64,000 nt of DNA from Longimonas halophila (lineage in GTDB: Bacteria; Bacteroidota; Rhodothermia; Rhodothermales; Salinibacteraceae): positions 1 to 64,000 of the forward strand of contig NZ_PDEP01000016.1 of assembly GCF_002554705.1 (NCBI RefSeq), given 5' to 3'. Position 1 is the first letter of the stretch; each line of letters opens with the position of its first letter. The translations under genes were made by a program, and so were the position numbers. Below are positions 42,192 to 50,028 of this stretch, piece by piece. The notes under the pieces are model-generated. The model was not told where the DNA came from, did not search any database, and worked only from the letters and a program-made list of their open reading frames with translations.

Positions 42192-43106
42192 ATGCGCGCC
42201 TTCCGCTCTTCCACGATCTGGACTACGGCTGGACTCGCGCTCATTCTGGGGGCGGGCCTGGCTGCTATTGGGTGGCAGGTGCATCCAGCGGGCGCACTCG
42301 TGGGGCTCGGGACTGCGGGTGTCGTCGCATACCTGGGCCTCCGCCGCCCCTACCAGCGGTGGAAGCGCGCGCAAGCGGGGCTGCCCGAAGACTGGCGCAC
42401 GTGGCTGCGCACCCGCATCCCGCCGTACACCGCCCTCGACGCCGACAGCCAGCAGCGCTTTGAACGCGACGTGCTGTTTTTGATGGATGAGTTCGACTTC
42501 GAGGGCATCCGCGGCGTACCAGTGACCGACGACCTGCGCCTGAGTGTGGCCGCGGCGGCGGCGCTGCTCTTGCACGGCCTGCCCGATTGGGAGCTGCCCG
42601 GCACGCGCACGGTGCTCTTTTACCCGGGCCACTTCGACGATGCGTACGACGGGAGCCGCGATGCGGGCTACGACGGCATGGCGCACGAGCAGGGCCCGCT
42701 CATCATGTCGGCTCCAGCAGTGCGGGCCAGCTGGCAGCATCCGGGCGATGGCAACAACGTGGTGCTGCACGAGCTGGCGCATCTCTTCGATTTCGACAAC
42801 ACCGGGCCCGATGGCGTCCCCTCGCTCGTGGACGGGCGCTCGGCAGCGGCGTGGCAGCAGCTCATTCGCACCGAGATGCGCAAGGTAGAGCGGGGCACGT
42901 CGATTCTCGATCCGTATGCGGCCACGGCGCCGTCGGAGTTCTTTGCGGTGGCGGTGGAGCACTTCTTTGAGGAGCCCGAGGCGGTGCGCACGGAGCATCC
43001 AGAGCTGTTCGAGGCCATGACGGCACTGTTCAACTGGACGCCTGCGCATCCTGCTGAACCCGAACCGGATGCAGACCCCGAGACGCTCCGAGACGATGCT
43101 ACGTGA
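42192..43106 (+). CDS. mtfA: M90-family zinc metallopeptidase MtfA
   Basis: A 304-residue protein with an N-terminal hydrophobic anchor region (TAGLALILGAGLAAIGWQV and a second short segment) and the MtfA/M90 domain. The zinc site is NVVLHELAHLFDFDN (His-Glu-x-x-His at about residues 195-199), with the third ligand region APSEFFAVAVEHFFEEP (Glu about 256). FLMDEFDFEGIRGVPVTDDL is also a family mark. MtfA proteins are peptidases linked to glucose-transport regulation in E. coli; the role here is unknown. Its last 8 bases overlap the 3' end of the convergent kynureninase-like gene. Confidence 0.88.
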   Translation: MRAFRSSTIWTTAGLALILGAGLAAIGWQVHPAGALVGLGTAGVVAYLGLRRPYQRWKRAQAGLPEDWRTWLRTRIPPYTALDADSQQRFERDVLFLMDEFDFEGIRGVPVTDDLRLSVAAAAALLLHGLPDWELPGTRTVLFYPGHFDDAYDGSRDAGYDGMAHEQGPLIMSAPAVRASWQHPGDGNNVVLHELAHLFDFDNTGPDGVPSLVDGRSAAAWQQLIRTEMRKVERGTSILDPYAATAPSEFFAVAVEHFFEEPEAVRTEHPELFEAMTALFNWTPAHPAEPEPDADPETLRDDAT

Positions 43107-44358
43107 CGGGTCCACTGGTTTCTGGCGCAAAGTCGCGATGTGCCCCGGTTTCGAGGGTCTCGGTGAGCACGTCGAGGGCGCGGTGCATGTCGGCTTTGGT
43201 GTTCCACACGAACGGCGCCATGCGCAGGAAGCGGTTCTTGCGGCTGTCGGTGTAGATGTGCTGGGTCTTCAGGTATTCGCAGAGCTTGTGCGCCTCGGGC
43301 ACCTCCAGCACAAGCAGAGTGCTCCGCTGGTCCGGATCGCGCGGCGAGCGCATGGAAAAGGGAGCCTCGTCGGCACGGTCGATGACGATTTGGCTTAGGC
43401 GCTGCGTGTGAGCGTGCACAGTGTCGAGTCCTGCTTCCAGGAGCAGGCGCACACCTTCTACGGCATGGTAGAGCGAGGCGACGGCGGTGGTGCCGCCCAG
43501 AAAGCGGCGGCGCACGTCGGGGTGCGGCTGGGGCGTGTCATTGAAAGCAAACGGCTCGGCATTTCCGAACCAGCCCGTAAGCCGCGGGGTGAGCTCCAAC
43601 CCCTCGCGCAGATAGACGAAGCTGTTGCCCGAGGAGCCGCAGCCTTCTTTTAGCAGCCCACCCATGTAGACATCCACGCCCAGCGCATCCACCTGAATGG
43701 GAAAGGTGCATGCGCTGTGGTAGCCATCGATAACGAAGAGCGCGCCCTGAGCATGAGCCGCGTCGGCCACGGCGCGCAGTTCGCGGTCGGGGATGCGCTG
43801 CCCGGTCGTGAAGCCCACATGGCTGAGCACGACCATCGCCGTGTCTGCCCCAATGCGGTCGATGACGCGCTCCACATCGACATGCCCGTGTGCGGGGCGA
43901 TCCACGACGGCGGGTGTGAGTCCGTTCAGTGCCTGCCAGCGGTGCACGCTGTGCTTCACCGACGGAAACGCACTGTCAACGAGCACCACCTCATTTCCGC
44001 GCTCAATGACCTCGGGCGCCGAGAGCAGGCATTGCATCGTCCAGTGCACATGCGGCTGCATGATGCAGGTGCCGTGCGGCGCGCCCAACAGCGGGGCAAT
44101 GAAGGCATCGCCCAGAAACATGGGCAGCGTCCACCACCCCACGTTCTCTTCGGAGCCGTTTGTGGCGGCGGGCTGCCAGTGATTGGGCACGTGGTTCCAG
44201 GCATCCACGCCGCGCCCGCTCCAGTCCTCAGCAAAGCGCTGCATCATGGTGGGCACGCGCCTGGGCATCAGTCCATGCGTAAAGGCGCGCAGTTCTACGG
44301 CCTCGTCGGGGCCGGGGCGGACGAACGCATCGCGGAGGGAGGCAATCGGAGTGGACAT
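43099..44358 (-). CDS. Kynureninase-like PLP enzyme (aminotransferase class V fold)
   Basis: A 419-residue fold-type I PLP enzyme. VVLSHVGFTTGQRIPD (about residue 176), LFVIDGYHSACTFPIQVDAL (about 207) and VDVYMGGLLKEGCGSSGNSF (about 230) match the kynureninase/class V layout; the Asp in VIDGYH pairs with the PLP nitrogen, and the Lys in GGLLKEGCG is the likely Schiff-base residue. True kynureninases usually have SHKWL at the lysine, so the substrate may differ. RKNRFLRMAPFVWNTKADM near the end is typical of the C-terminal domain. No other tryptophan-catabolic gene is nearby. The start MSTPIASL is followed by family-like sequence. The ADP-ribosylglycohydrolase gene lies downstream in the opposite sense of map order, 42 bases away on the same strand. 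Confidence 0.65.
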   Translation of the reverse strand: MSTPIASLRDAFVRPGPDEAVELRAFTHGLMPRRVPTMMQRFAEDWSGRGVDAWNHVPNHWQPAATNGSEENVGWWTLPMFLGDAFIAPLLGAPHGTCIMQPHVHWTMQCLLSAPEVIERGNEVVLVDSAFPSVKHSVHRWQALNGLTPAVVDRPAHGHVDVERVIDRIGADTAMVVLSHVGFTTGQRIPDRELRAVADAAHAQGALFVIDGYHSACTFPIQVDALGVDVYMGGLLKEGCGSSGNSFVYLREGLELTPRLTGWFGNAEPFAFNDTPQPHPDVRRRFLGGTTAVASLYHAVEGVRLLLEAGLDTVHAHTQRLSQIVIDRADEAPFSMRSPRDPDQRSTLLVLEVPEAHKLCEYLKTQHIYTDSRKNRFLRMAPFVWNTKADMHRALDVLTETLETGAHRDFAPETSGPVT

Positions 44359-44400
44359 ACAGCAGTAGGAGGATGCGGGGGAGCGGGGACAACGAGCGGG

Positions 44401-45375
44401 CTACGCGGCAGACTCCGCAGGCAGGATGCGGCGGGCAAAGGATTCGCCGTGCTGGCGCAGGTGGTCGGCGGCTTCGAGGCCGGTTTTCCACTCGTCGGGG
44501 AAGGCATCCCAGCCGTGCAGCGTGCCCAGCAGCGCGCCCATCATCGCGCCGGTGGTATCGGCATCGCCGCCCACGTTGATGCCCGAGAGCGGCGTATTTT
44601 CGAGAAGCTGCGGTGCGCGGGCCACCATGGCAACAGCAAAGGGCCACGCCTCATCGGCAGCTACATTGGCGCCGTTGCATACGTCGCGCAGATCGAGCGG
44701 GAACTCGCGGAGTTGGTCGCTAAGCTGCTTCAGGCGATCGGACACGCGGGCATCGTCACCCAGCTTTTCTTCGGCCCAGGTTGTCGTATCCACCAGATGC
44801 TCCCAGAAGTCGGTGCGGTCGAACGTGTCGAGCGGATGCGTGGCGCAATAGCGAGTAGCGGCGGCCTGGCCCCATCCGGCAGCAAGCGCGGCAGGGTGGG
44901 CATGCGTGACCGAAAGGATGTCGCGGATGGGTGGGAAGGCGGCATCCCGATTGAGATCGGAGGCCGCCCACCAGAGTCCGAGCGGAGCGGCACGCATGGC
45001 CGCGCCATCGGTGGGGCGTTCGGCGCGTCCGGCCTTTAGCGGCGGTGTGCCATTGGCCAGACGCTCAATGGCAGCCGTGGTGGTAGGTCCCCAGCGGCGC
45101 GCCTCGTCCTGTAGCGCGGTGTACTCGGCAGCCACCTCGGCAGGCCACTGGTCGGGCGCTGCCGTAGCCACCACACGAGCCACCGCAAAGGTGAACTGCG
45201 TATCATCGGTCCACTGCCCCGCCGAAAGATCGCCGCGCCCATCATCGTCGCGGTACTCCTTGATGCCCTTGTAATAGGTGCGAATGTTCTGATGGCTTAG
45301 GCCTTCAACAGGCATGCCAAGCGCGTCTCCTACGGCTGTGCCAAGCAGCGTCCCCAGACAGGTATCGGTAGTCAT
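44401..45375 (-). CDS. ADP-ribosylglycohydrolase (ARH/DraG family)
   Basis: A 324-residue ADP-ribosylglycohydrolase, which removes ADP-ribose from proteins or small molecules using two Mg2+ ions. The N-terminus CLGTLLGTAVGDALGMPVEG, then GQWTDDTQFTFAVAR (metal site 1, residues about 50-65) and INVGGDADTTGAMMGALLGT (metal site 2, about 280) show an intact binuclear site. The start MTTDTC is chosen because upstream residues are not family-like. It is transcribed just upstream of the kynureninase-like gene and may share its transcript. No matching ADP-ribosyltransferase is seen in the window. Confidence 0.88.
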   Translation of the reverse strand: MTTDTCLGTLLGTAVGDALGMPVEGLSHQNIRTYYKGIKEYRDDDGRGDLSAGQWTDDTQFTFAVARVVATAAPDQWPAEVAAEYTALQDEARRWGPTTTAAIERLANGTPPLKAGRAERPTDGAAMRAAPLGLWWAASDLNRDAAFPPIRDILSVTHAHPAALAAGWGQAAATRYCATHPLDTFDRTDFWEHLVDTTTWAEEKLGDDARVSDRLKQLSDQLREFPLDLRDVCNGANVAADEAWPFAVAMVARAPQLLENTPLSGINVGGDADTTGAMMGALLGTLHGWDAFPDEWKTGLEAADHLRQHGESFARRILPAESAA

Positions 45376-45528
45376 ACAGAATCGAAGATGATAAATAGGC
45401 GCAACGTATGAAGCGGGCATCGGTGTAGTAGAGAGCAGCATATGCTCCCTGCATCACAATGCATCTGCTATACGACACATTGGGGGTTATGTTGAACCGG
45501 ATTTGTTGAACGAATTGATTGTACACGC

Positions 45529-46200
45529 ATGACCGATTGGCTGGTCGGGGCCTGGGCGGTGTTTCAGAAGGACGTGCAGATTGAGCTGCGTCAGCGGGTC
45601 GCCCTGAACATGCTTGGGCTGTTTGTGCTCACAACGCTGGCTTTGGTGCTGTTTGCTGTGGGCCAAGAGACGCTGGCGCCCGCCGTGCAGTCGGCCTTGC
45701 TGTGGATTGTCATCCTGTTCTCGGCCTCGATCGGGCTGGGCCGTGCGTTTGTGAGCGAGGCGGAGGCAGGCACGCTCTTGCTGTTGCAGCTGCACGTGCG
45801 TGGAAGCATGGTCTTTGCCGGAAAACTGCTGTTTACCGTGCTTCTGGTGCTCGGACTAAACGTGGTGGCCGTATCGCTCTTTGTGCTTATGCTGGATGTG
45901 TCGGTGGGCGCGCCGGGGTTGCTCGTGGGCGTGCTGGTGCTGGGCGCGTTGGGACTGTCGGGGGCCACCACGCTGCTGGGCGCGCTGATTGCTCGGGCGC
46001 GGCAGCGCGGCCCGCTCCTGCCCGTGCTGCTGCTTCCGGTGCTGATGCCACTCCTGCTGTCGGTGGTCGAGGCCACGCGCATCGCCCTAACAGGCGGCAC
46101 CTGGCGCGCCGCGCAAGATGAGGTCCTAACCCTGATCGGGTTCGCCGGCACGACCATCACCGCTGCGGTGCTTCTGTTCGACTACGTGTGGCAGGAGTGA
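45529..46200 (+). CDS. ccmB: Haem exporter subunit CcmB
   Basis: A 223-residue membrane protein with about six helices, the membrane subunit of the CcmAB complex used in cytochrome c maturation (system I). KDVQIELRQRVALNMLGLFV at the N-terminus and ILFSASIGLGRAFVSEAEAG (about residue 66) followed by LLLLQLHVRGSM are characteristic. No ccmA, ccmC or other ccm gene lies beside it in this window, so it is solitary here, and the rest of the pathway must be elsewhere. Confidence 0.88.
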   Translation: MTDWLVGAWAVFQKDVQIELRQRVALNMLGLFVLTTLALVLFAVGQETLAPAVQSALLWIVILFSASIGLGRAFVSEAEAGTLLLLQLHVRGSMVFAGKLLFTVLLVLGLNVVAVSLFVLMLDVSVGAPGLLVGVLVLGALGLSGATTLLGALIARARQRGPLLPVLLLPVLMPLLLSVVEATRIALTGGTWRAAQDEVLTLIGFAGTTITAAVLLFDYVWQE

Positions 46201-46234
46201 GGTGGGATGTCCGCTTTCATCATCTGCGCGCTGC

Positions 46235-47140
46235 TTACGGCGTCCATTTCAGCGTGCCCTCGTACACAGCGCGGGCCGGTCCGTCGAGATGCCAGGGGGC
46301 GGGCGCCTTGTCATCGGATGCGGGGCCAACCTGAAACGTGCCGCCTGACGTGTGGATGGTGATCGGCGGCGTGAGCGTCTCTTGCTGTAAGGCCGCTGCT
46401 GCCACAGCCAGCACGCCGGTGCCGCAGGCGGCAGTCTCGGCTTCCACACCCTTTTCGTACGTGCGCATTCGGGCGGTGTGGGCATCGATCACAGCCGCCA
46501 GGTTCACATTGGTGCCTTCGGGGGCGAACGCGTCGTCGTGGCGCAGGGGCGGGGCCAGGGTTTCGAGCGGTGCTTCGTTCAGCGCGTCCGTTGCATCTGC
46601 AAACGCAACAATGTGCTCGGTGCCCGACCAGACCTGGTGCCAGTCGAATCCGGCGGAGTCGGCGGTCTGCAGCGTGACATGAGCCGTGTAGCGCGAGGGT
46701 TCAGGCACCCACAGGCGCACGGGAGCGTTGGGGTCGTTCGGTACATCGGCCGTGTAGCGTCCAGCATCTGTGCTGAAGGTAAGGCGCGTGCGGTCCTGCT
46801 GTGGGGAGCCGAGTCCGGCATTGGCAGCGAAGCGCGCCAGGCACCGGGCGCCGTTGCCGCACATCGTGGCCATGGAGCCATCGGCGTTGACGTAGCGCAT
46901 CCGAAAGTCGGGGACGGGTGCTGTGGAGGCACGGTCCTCTGCATCCCCCTGTGCCGATGCGGATTCGGGCGGATGCAGGGCGAGCACGCCATCGGCCCCT
47001 ACGCCCCGGCGGCGCGGACACCAGCGGCGGGCCAGCGCCTGTAGTTCGGCATCAGAAAAGTGGAAGAATCGATTGTCAACGACGATGAAGTCGTTTTCGG
47101 CGCCTTCCATTTTCGTGAACGATACAATCAGGTCGGGCAT
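46235..47140 (-). CDS. dapF: Diaminopimelate epimerase
   Basis: A 301-residue enzyme converting LL- to meso-diaminopimelate for lysine and peptidoglycan synthesis. FTKMEGAENDFIVVDNR opens the protein, ATMCGNGARCLARF (about residue 97) contains the first catalytic Cys, and AETAACGTGVLAVAAAAL (about 241) the second. GHGNDF of the classical family appears as EGAENDF. Insertions around residues 50-80 make it slightly longer than E. coli DapF. The start MPDLIVSF is chosen by family length. It is divergent from phoH with 47 bases between. Confidence 0.92.
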   Translation of the reverse strand: MPDLIVSFTKMEGAENDFIVVDNRFFHFSDAELQALARRWCPRRRGVGADGVLALHPPESASAQGDAEDRASTAPVPDFRMRYVNADGSMATMCGNGARCLARFAANAGLGSPQQDRTRLTFSTDAGRYTADVPNDPNAPVRLWVPEPSRYTAHVTLQTADSAGFDWHQVWSGTEHIVAFADATDALNEAPLETLAPPLRHDDAFAPEGTNVNLAAVIDAHTARMRTYEKGVEAETAACGTGVLAVAAAALQQETLTPPITIHTSGGTFQVGPASDDKAPAPWHLDGPARAVYEGTLKWTP

Positions 47141-47187
47141 ATGGCAAACAAACGCTGAAACGGTACATACTACATGCGGCGGGGCCA

Positions 47188-48192
47188 ATGCGCCCCTTTC
47201 GTGTTCTGATTCCCCGGTTTGCTACACTGTCCTTGGCTGAGAAACGTTTTAGCATTCAAGACACCGATCCGCTCCTCCTGTTTGGCTTCAACGATGCGCA
47301 TCTGCGCACAGTCGAGCAGGCGTTTCCGGAAGCATCCATTACTGCACGCGGCACCACCGTATATGTTGAGGGCCCCGAAGAGGTGGTCGAGGCCGTTGAT
47401 GCCGTCTTTCAAGAACTGATGGTGCTCCTGGAGCGCAACGACGCGCTGGCCGAGGAGGACGTGAAGACGGTGCTGGCCCTGGAGCAGTCGAACAGCGATC
47501 CGGCCCCAACAGCGAACACGCCCGATGCCGATGTGGTGCTGCACACCCCCGACGGCGAGGCCATTCGTCCGCGTACGCCCAACCAGGCCAAACTGGTCGA
47601 GTCGGCGCGCACCAACGACGTCGTTTTTGCGATTGGCCCGGCGGGCACCGGCAAAACCTACATGGCGGTGGCCATGGCCGTGGCCGCGCTGAAAGAGCAC
47701 CGTGTCAAGAAGATCGTGCTGGCGCGTCCGGCGGTAGAGGCGGGCGAGCAGTTGGGCTTTCTGCCGGGCGACTTCTACGAGAAGATCGATCCGTACTTGC
47801 AGCCGCTCTACGATGCGCTCGGCGACATGATGCCGCACGACACGTTGGCCGAGTACATCGAGACGAACCGTGTGGAGATCGTTCCGCTGGCGTACATGCG
47901 CGGGCGGACGATGAAGTCGGCCTTCGTCATCTTGGATGAGGCGCAGAACGCGACCACCGGCCAGATGAAAATGTTTTTGACGCGCCTTGGACCCAACAGC
48001 CGGACCATCGTTACTGGCGATGTGACACAGACCGACCTGAAGGACCGCCGCCGCAGTGGACTGGTGCAGGTGCAGCACATCCTGGAAGGCATCACCGGCA
48101 TCGACTTTATATACCTGACGCCCAAGGACGTGGTGCGCCACCGCCTGGTGCGCGACATCATTGCAGCGTACGAGAAGCATGAAGAGGGATGA
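47188..48192 (+). CDS. PhoH-family ATPase
   Basis: A 334-residue cytoplasmic protein of the PhoH family, associated with RNA metabolism and phosphate or stress responses. An N-terminal KH-like region (residues about 30-95, SIQDTDPLLLFGFNDAHLRT) precedes the helicase-like ATPase core, with Walker A FAIGPAGTGKTYMA (about residue 150) and Walker B FVILDEAQNATTGQMKMFLT (about 247), and TGDVTQTDL. Length is normal. Confidence 0.93.
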   Translation: MRPFRVLIPRFATLSLAEKRFSIQDTDPLLLFGFNDAHLRTVEQAFPEASITARGTTVYVEGPEEVVEAVDAVFQELMVLLERNDALAEEDVKTVLALEQSNSDPAPTANTPDADVVLHTPDGEAIRPRTPNQAKLVESARTNDVVFAIGPAGTGKTYMAVAMAVAALKEHRVKKIVLARPAVEAGEQLGFLPGDFYEKIDPYLQPLYDALGDMMPHDTLAEYIETNRVEIVPLAYMRGRTMKSAFVILDEAQNATTGQMKMFLTRLGPNSRTIVTGDVTQTDLKDRRRSGLVQVQHILEGITGIDFIYLTPKDVVRHRLVRDIIAAYEKHEEG

Positions 48193-48221
48193 GCAGGGCG
48201 CCTTGTATCCCCTAAACACAA

Positions 48222-48255
48222 ACCGCCCCACCGAGCGCAGTGTCGATGAGGCGGT
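48222..48255 (-). terminator. Probable terminator for the minus-strand 3-hydroxyacyl-CoA dehydrogenase
   Basis: On the minus strand ACCGCCTCATCGA and TCGGTGGGGCGGT form a 13-bp stem with G-U wobbles, followed by TTGTGTTTAGG. It lies between the convergent phoH and dehydrogenase genes; on the plus strand the same sequence has two C-A mismatches, so it probably serves the minus strand. Confidence 0.45.
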
Positions 48256-48323
48256 GTGAGGAAAGCGCTGTGCGCAACATATCTAACTTAAGTTGCGGGG
48301 TATAGCAGCATTCCCCCACATTC

Positions 48324-48426
48324 TGTCATTCTGAGGAGCGAGGCGACGAAGAATCTCTCCCTATGAGAGCAAAACAGCCGAGATGAGGAGATTTTTCGAC
48401 TCCGCTCCGCTGCGCTCAAAATGACA
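48324..48426 (+). repeat. TGTCAT-family dispersed repeat, copy 3
   Basis: A 103-base element with ends TGTCATTCTGAGGAGCGAGG and CGCTCAAAATGACA. Only the ends match copies 1 and 2; the middle is different. Confidence 0.7.
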
Positions 48427-48467
48427 GCCTATGGGTGGTACCTTGGGTCCTATAAGGCGTTAGAGCA

Positions 48468-49325
48468 CTACCCGTCGTACGAATAGAAGCCCTGTCCCGA
48501 CTTGCGTCCGAGGTGACCGGCCGTCACCATCTTACGAAGGAGTGGGCATGGGCGGTACTTGTCGTCGCCGAGCTCGCGGTGCAGCACCTCCATGATGCCC
48601 AGGCACACATCGAGCCCGATGAAGTCAGCCAGCGTGAGCGGGCCCATCGGGTGATTCATACCCAGCGTCATGACCGTGTCGATGTCCTCTTCGCTGGCCA
48701 CGCCCTCCATGAGACAGAACACCGCCTCGTTAATCATGGGCATGAGCACACGGTTTGAGACAAAGCCCGGCGCATCATTCACCTCGACGGGCGTCTTGTC
48801 TAAGTCGAGTGCCAGGCGCTCCACAGCGTCGAATGTCGCGTCGCTGGTGTCGAGGCCGCGCACGACCTCCACCAGCTTCATGATGGGCACCGGATTGAAG
48901 AAGTGCATCCCGATGACCTGATCGGGACGGCTTGTCTGCGCCGCCAGCCACGTAATCGAGATCGAAGAGGTGTTGGAGGCGAGAATCGCATCGTCGGGAG
49001 CCGCCTCATCCAGCGTCTCAAAGATCGGGCCCTTCACATCGGTCGTTTCGCTTACGGCCTCAATGACGAGCTCAACATCCGACACCGCCTGGGCGAGATC
49101 AGTATGCGTGCGGATACGGTCGAGCGTGGCCTCGCGCTCAGCAGCGGTGATGCGTTCCTTGTTGACCTGGCGCTGCAGGTTGGATGCGATGGTGTCGGTG
49201 CCCTGTTCGAGCGCCTCCTCATTGACATCGATCAGCGTTACGGTGTACCCATTCAGTGCAAGGACGTGAGCAATGCCGTTGCCCATGGTGCCAGCGCCCA
49301 CCACGGCGGTGTTCGAAAAAGACAT
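48468..49325 (-). CDS. 3-hydroxybutyryl-CoA dehydrogenase (3-hydroxyacyl-CoA dehydrogenase)
   Basis: A 285-residue NAD-dependent dehydrogenase of the Hbd/PaaH type, acting on short-chain 3-hydroxyacyl-CoA. The NAD-binding loop AVVGAGTMGNGIAHVLALNG is at the N-terminus; IGMHFFNPVPIMKLVEVVRG (about residue 136) contains the catalytic His, and DAPGFVSNRVLMPMINEA (about 182) leads the C-terminal domain. GPLTLADFIGLDVCLGIMEV is typical. Single gene here; it would cooperate with the acyl-CoA oxidase elsewhere in the window in fatty-acid breakdown. Confidence 0.93.
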   Translation of the reverse strand: MSFSNTAVVGAGTMGNGIAHVLALNGYTVTLIDVNEEALEQGTDTIASNLQRQVNKERITAAEREATLDRIRTHTDLAQAVSDVELVIEAVSETTDVKGPIFETLDEAAPDDAILASNTSSISITWLAAQTSRPDQVIGMHFFNPVPIMKLVEVVRGLDTSDATFDAVERLALDLDKTPVEVNDAPGFVSNRVLMPMINEAVFCLMEGVASEEDIDTVMTLGMNHPMGPLTLADFIGLDVCLGIMEVLHRELGDDKYRPCPLLRKMVTAGHLGRKSGQGFYSYDG

Positions 49326-50028
49326 AGAGGGATGCAGAGGTTGGAAGCGGTTTCAGCGAATACGCTCCCAACGTACCCATGCGCCACCGCACGATCCACC
49401 GAAAAATGCACGAAGGCGATACATAGGCGCTCAACTCCGGTGGACTGTATCCAGCGGCGACGAATCCGCTCGTCCTGCCTGAACGGTTGGCTTCGAATCC
49501 GCCGGTTCGCCCCCCGATGATAGTCCGCGTTCGAAGCGTGCATTGGGGATGCCGAGCGCGGAGGAAAGACACAGCGAGTCTCAAAAAAGCAGTGCTGTAC
49601 ATCCACGCGTTATTTACCGTATTCCCACTGACGAAAAGCTATGGGGTAGCGGTTCAATGCTAAGAACCTCACCCACAGACATTTTCGTCAGGACAACTGG
49701 CGAATCAGCACCTTCGGAGGTTTCGTGGTAGGCCCAGCGGTTTCGATGATCAGGCATAAGGATGCCGTCCATCCAACGGTGCTACCCGAAGGTCGTCTGG
49801 CGAGCGGTAAAGCGCACTGCTGGCTTCCTTCCCCATCCTAATTAACGCAGTGTGCGAGTTTTTCGATGGTCCTTTTGGGTTGGGCATCCCCCTTTGTCGC
49901 TGCGCGACATTTCCCCCTTCGCGAAGGGGGAAAGGCCCGAACAGCGTGAGGGAATGGGGGATGTCAGGACCGCGCATTCTACCACAAGGCGGCGATCAAC
50001 AAAGGAGGAAGGAAACCTGCACATGCCG
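49326..50028. other. Intergenic region with minor repeat fragments
   Basis: About 700 bases without a convincing gene. It contains a MITE-1 terminus-like sequence GGTAGCGGTTCAATGCTAAG at 49645-49664 and, near 49890-49955, a C/G-rich hairpin (TCCCCCTTCGCGAAGGGGGA) of the kind also present near 20680 and 24300. Confidence 0.55.

Noticed and set aside
43717-45039. Plus-strand open frame of 440 codons opposite the kynureninase-like and ADP-ribosylglycohydrolase genes
   Set aside because: It spans two convincing genes on the other strand and their spacer; antisense shadow.
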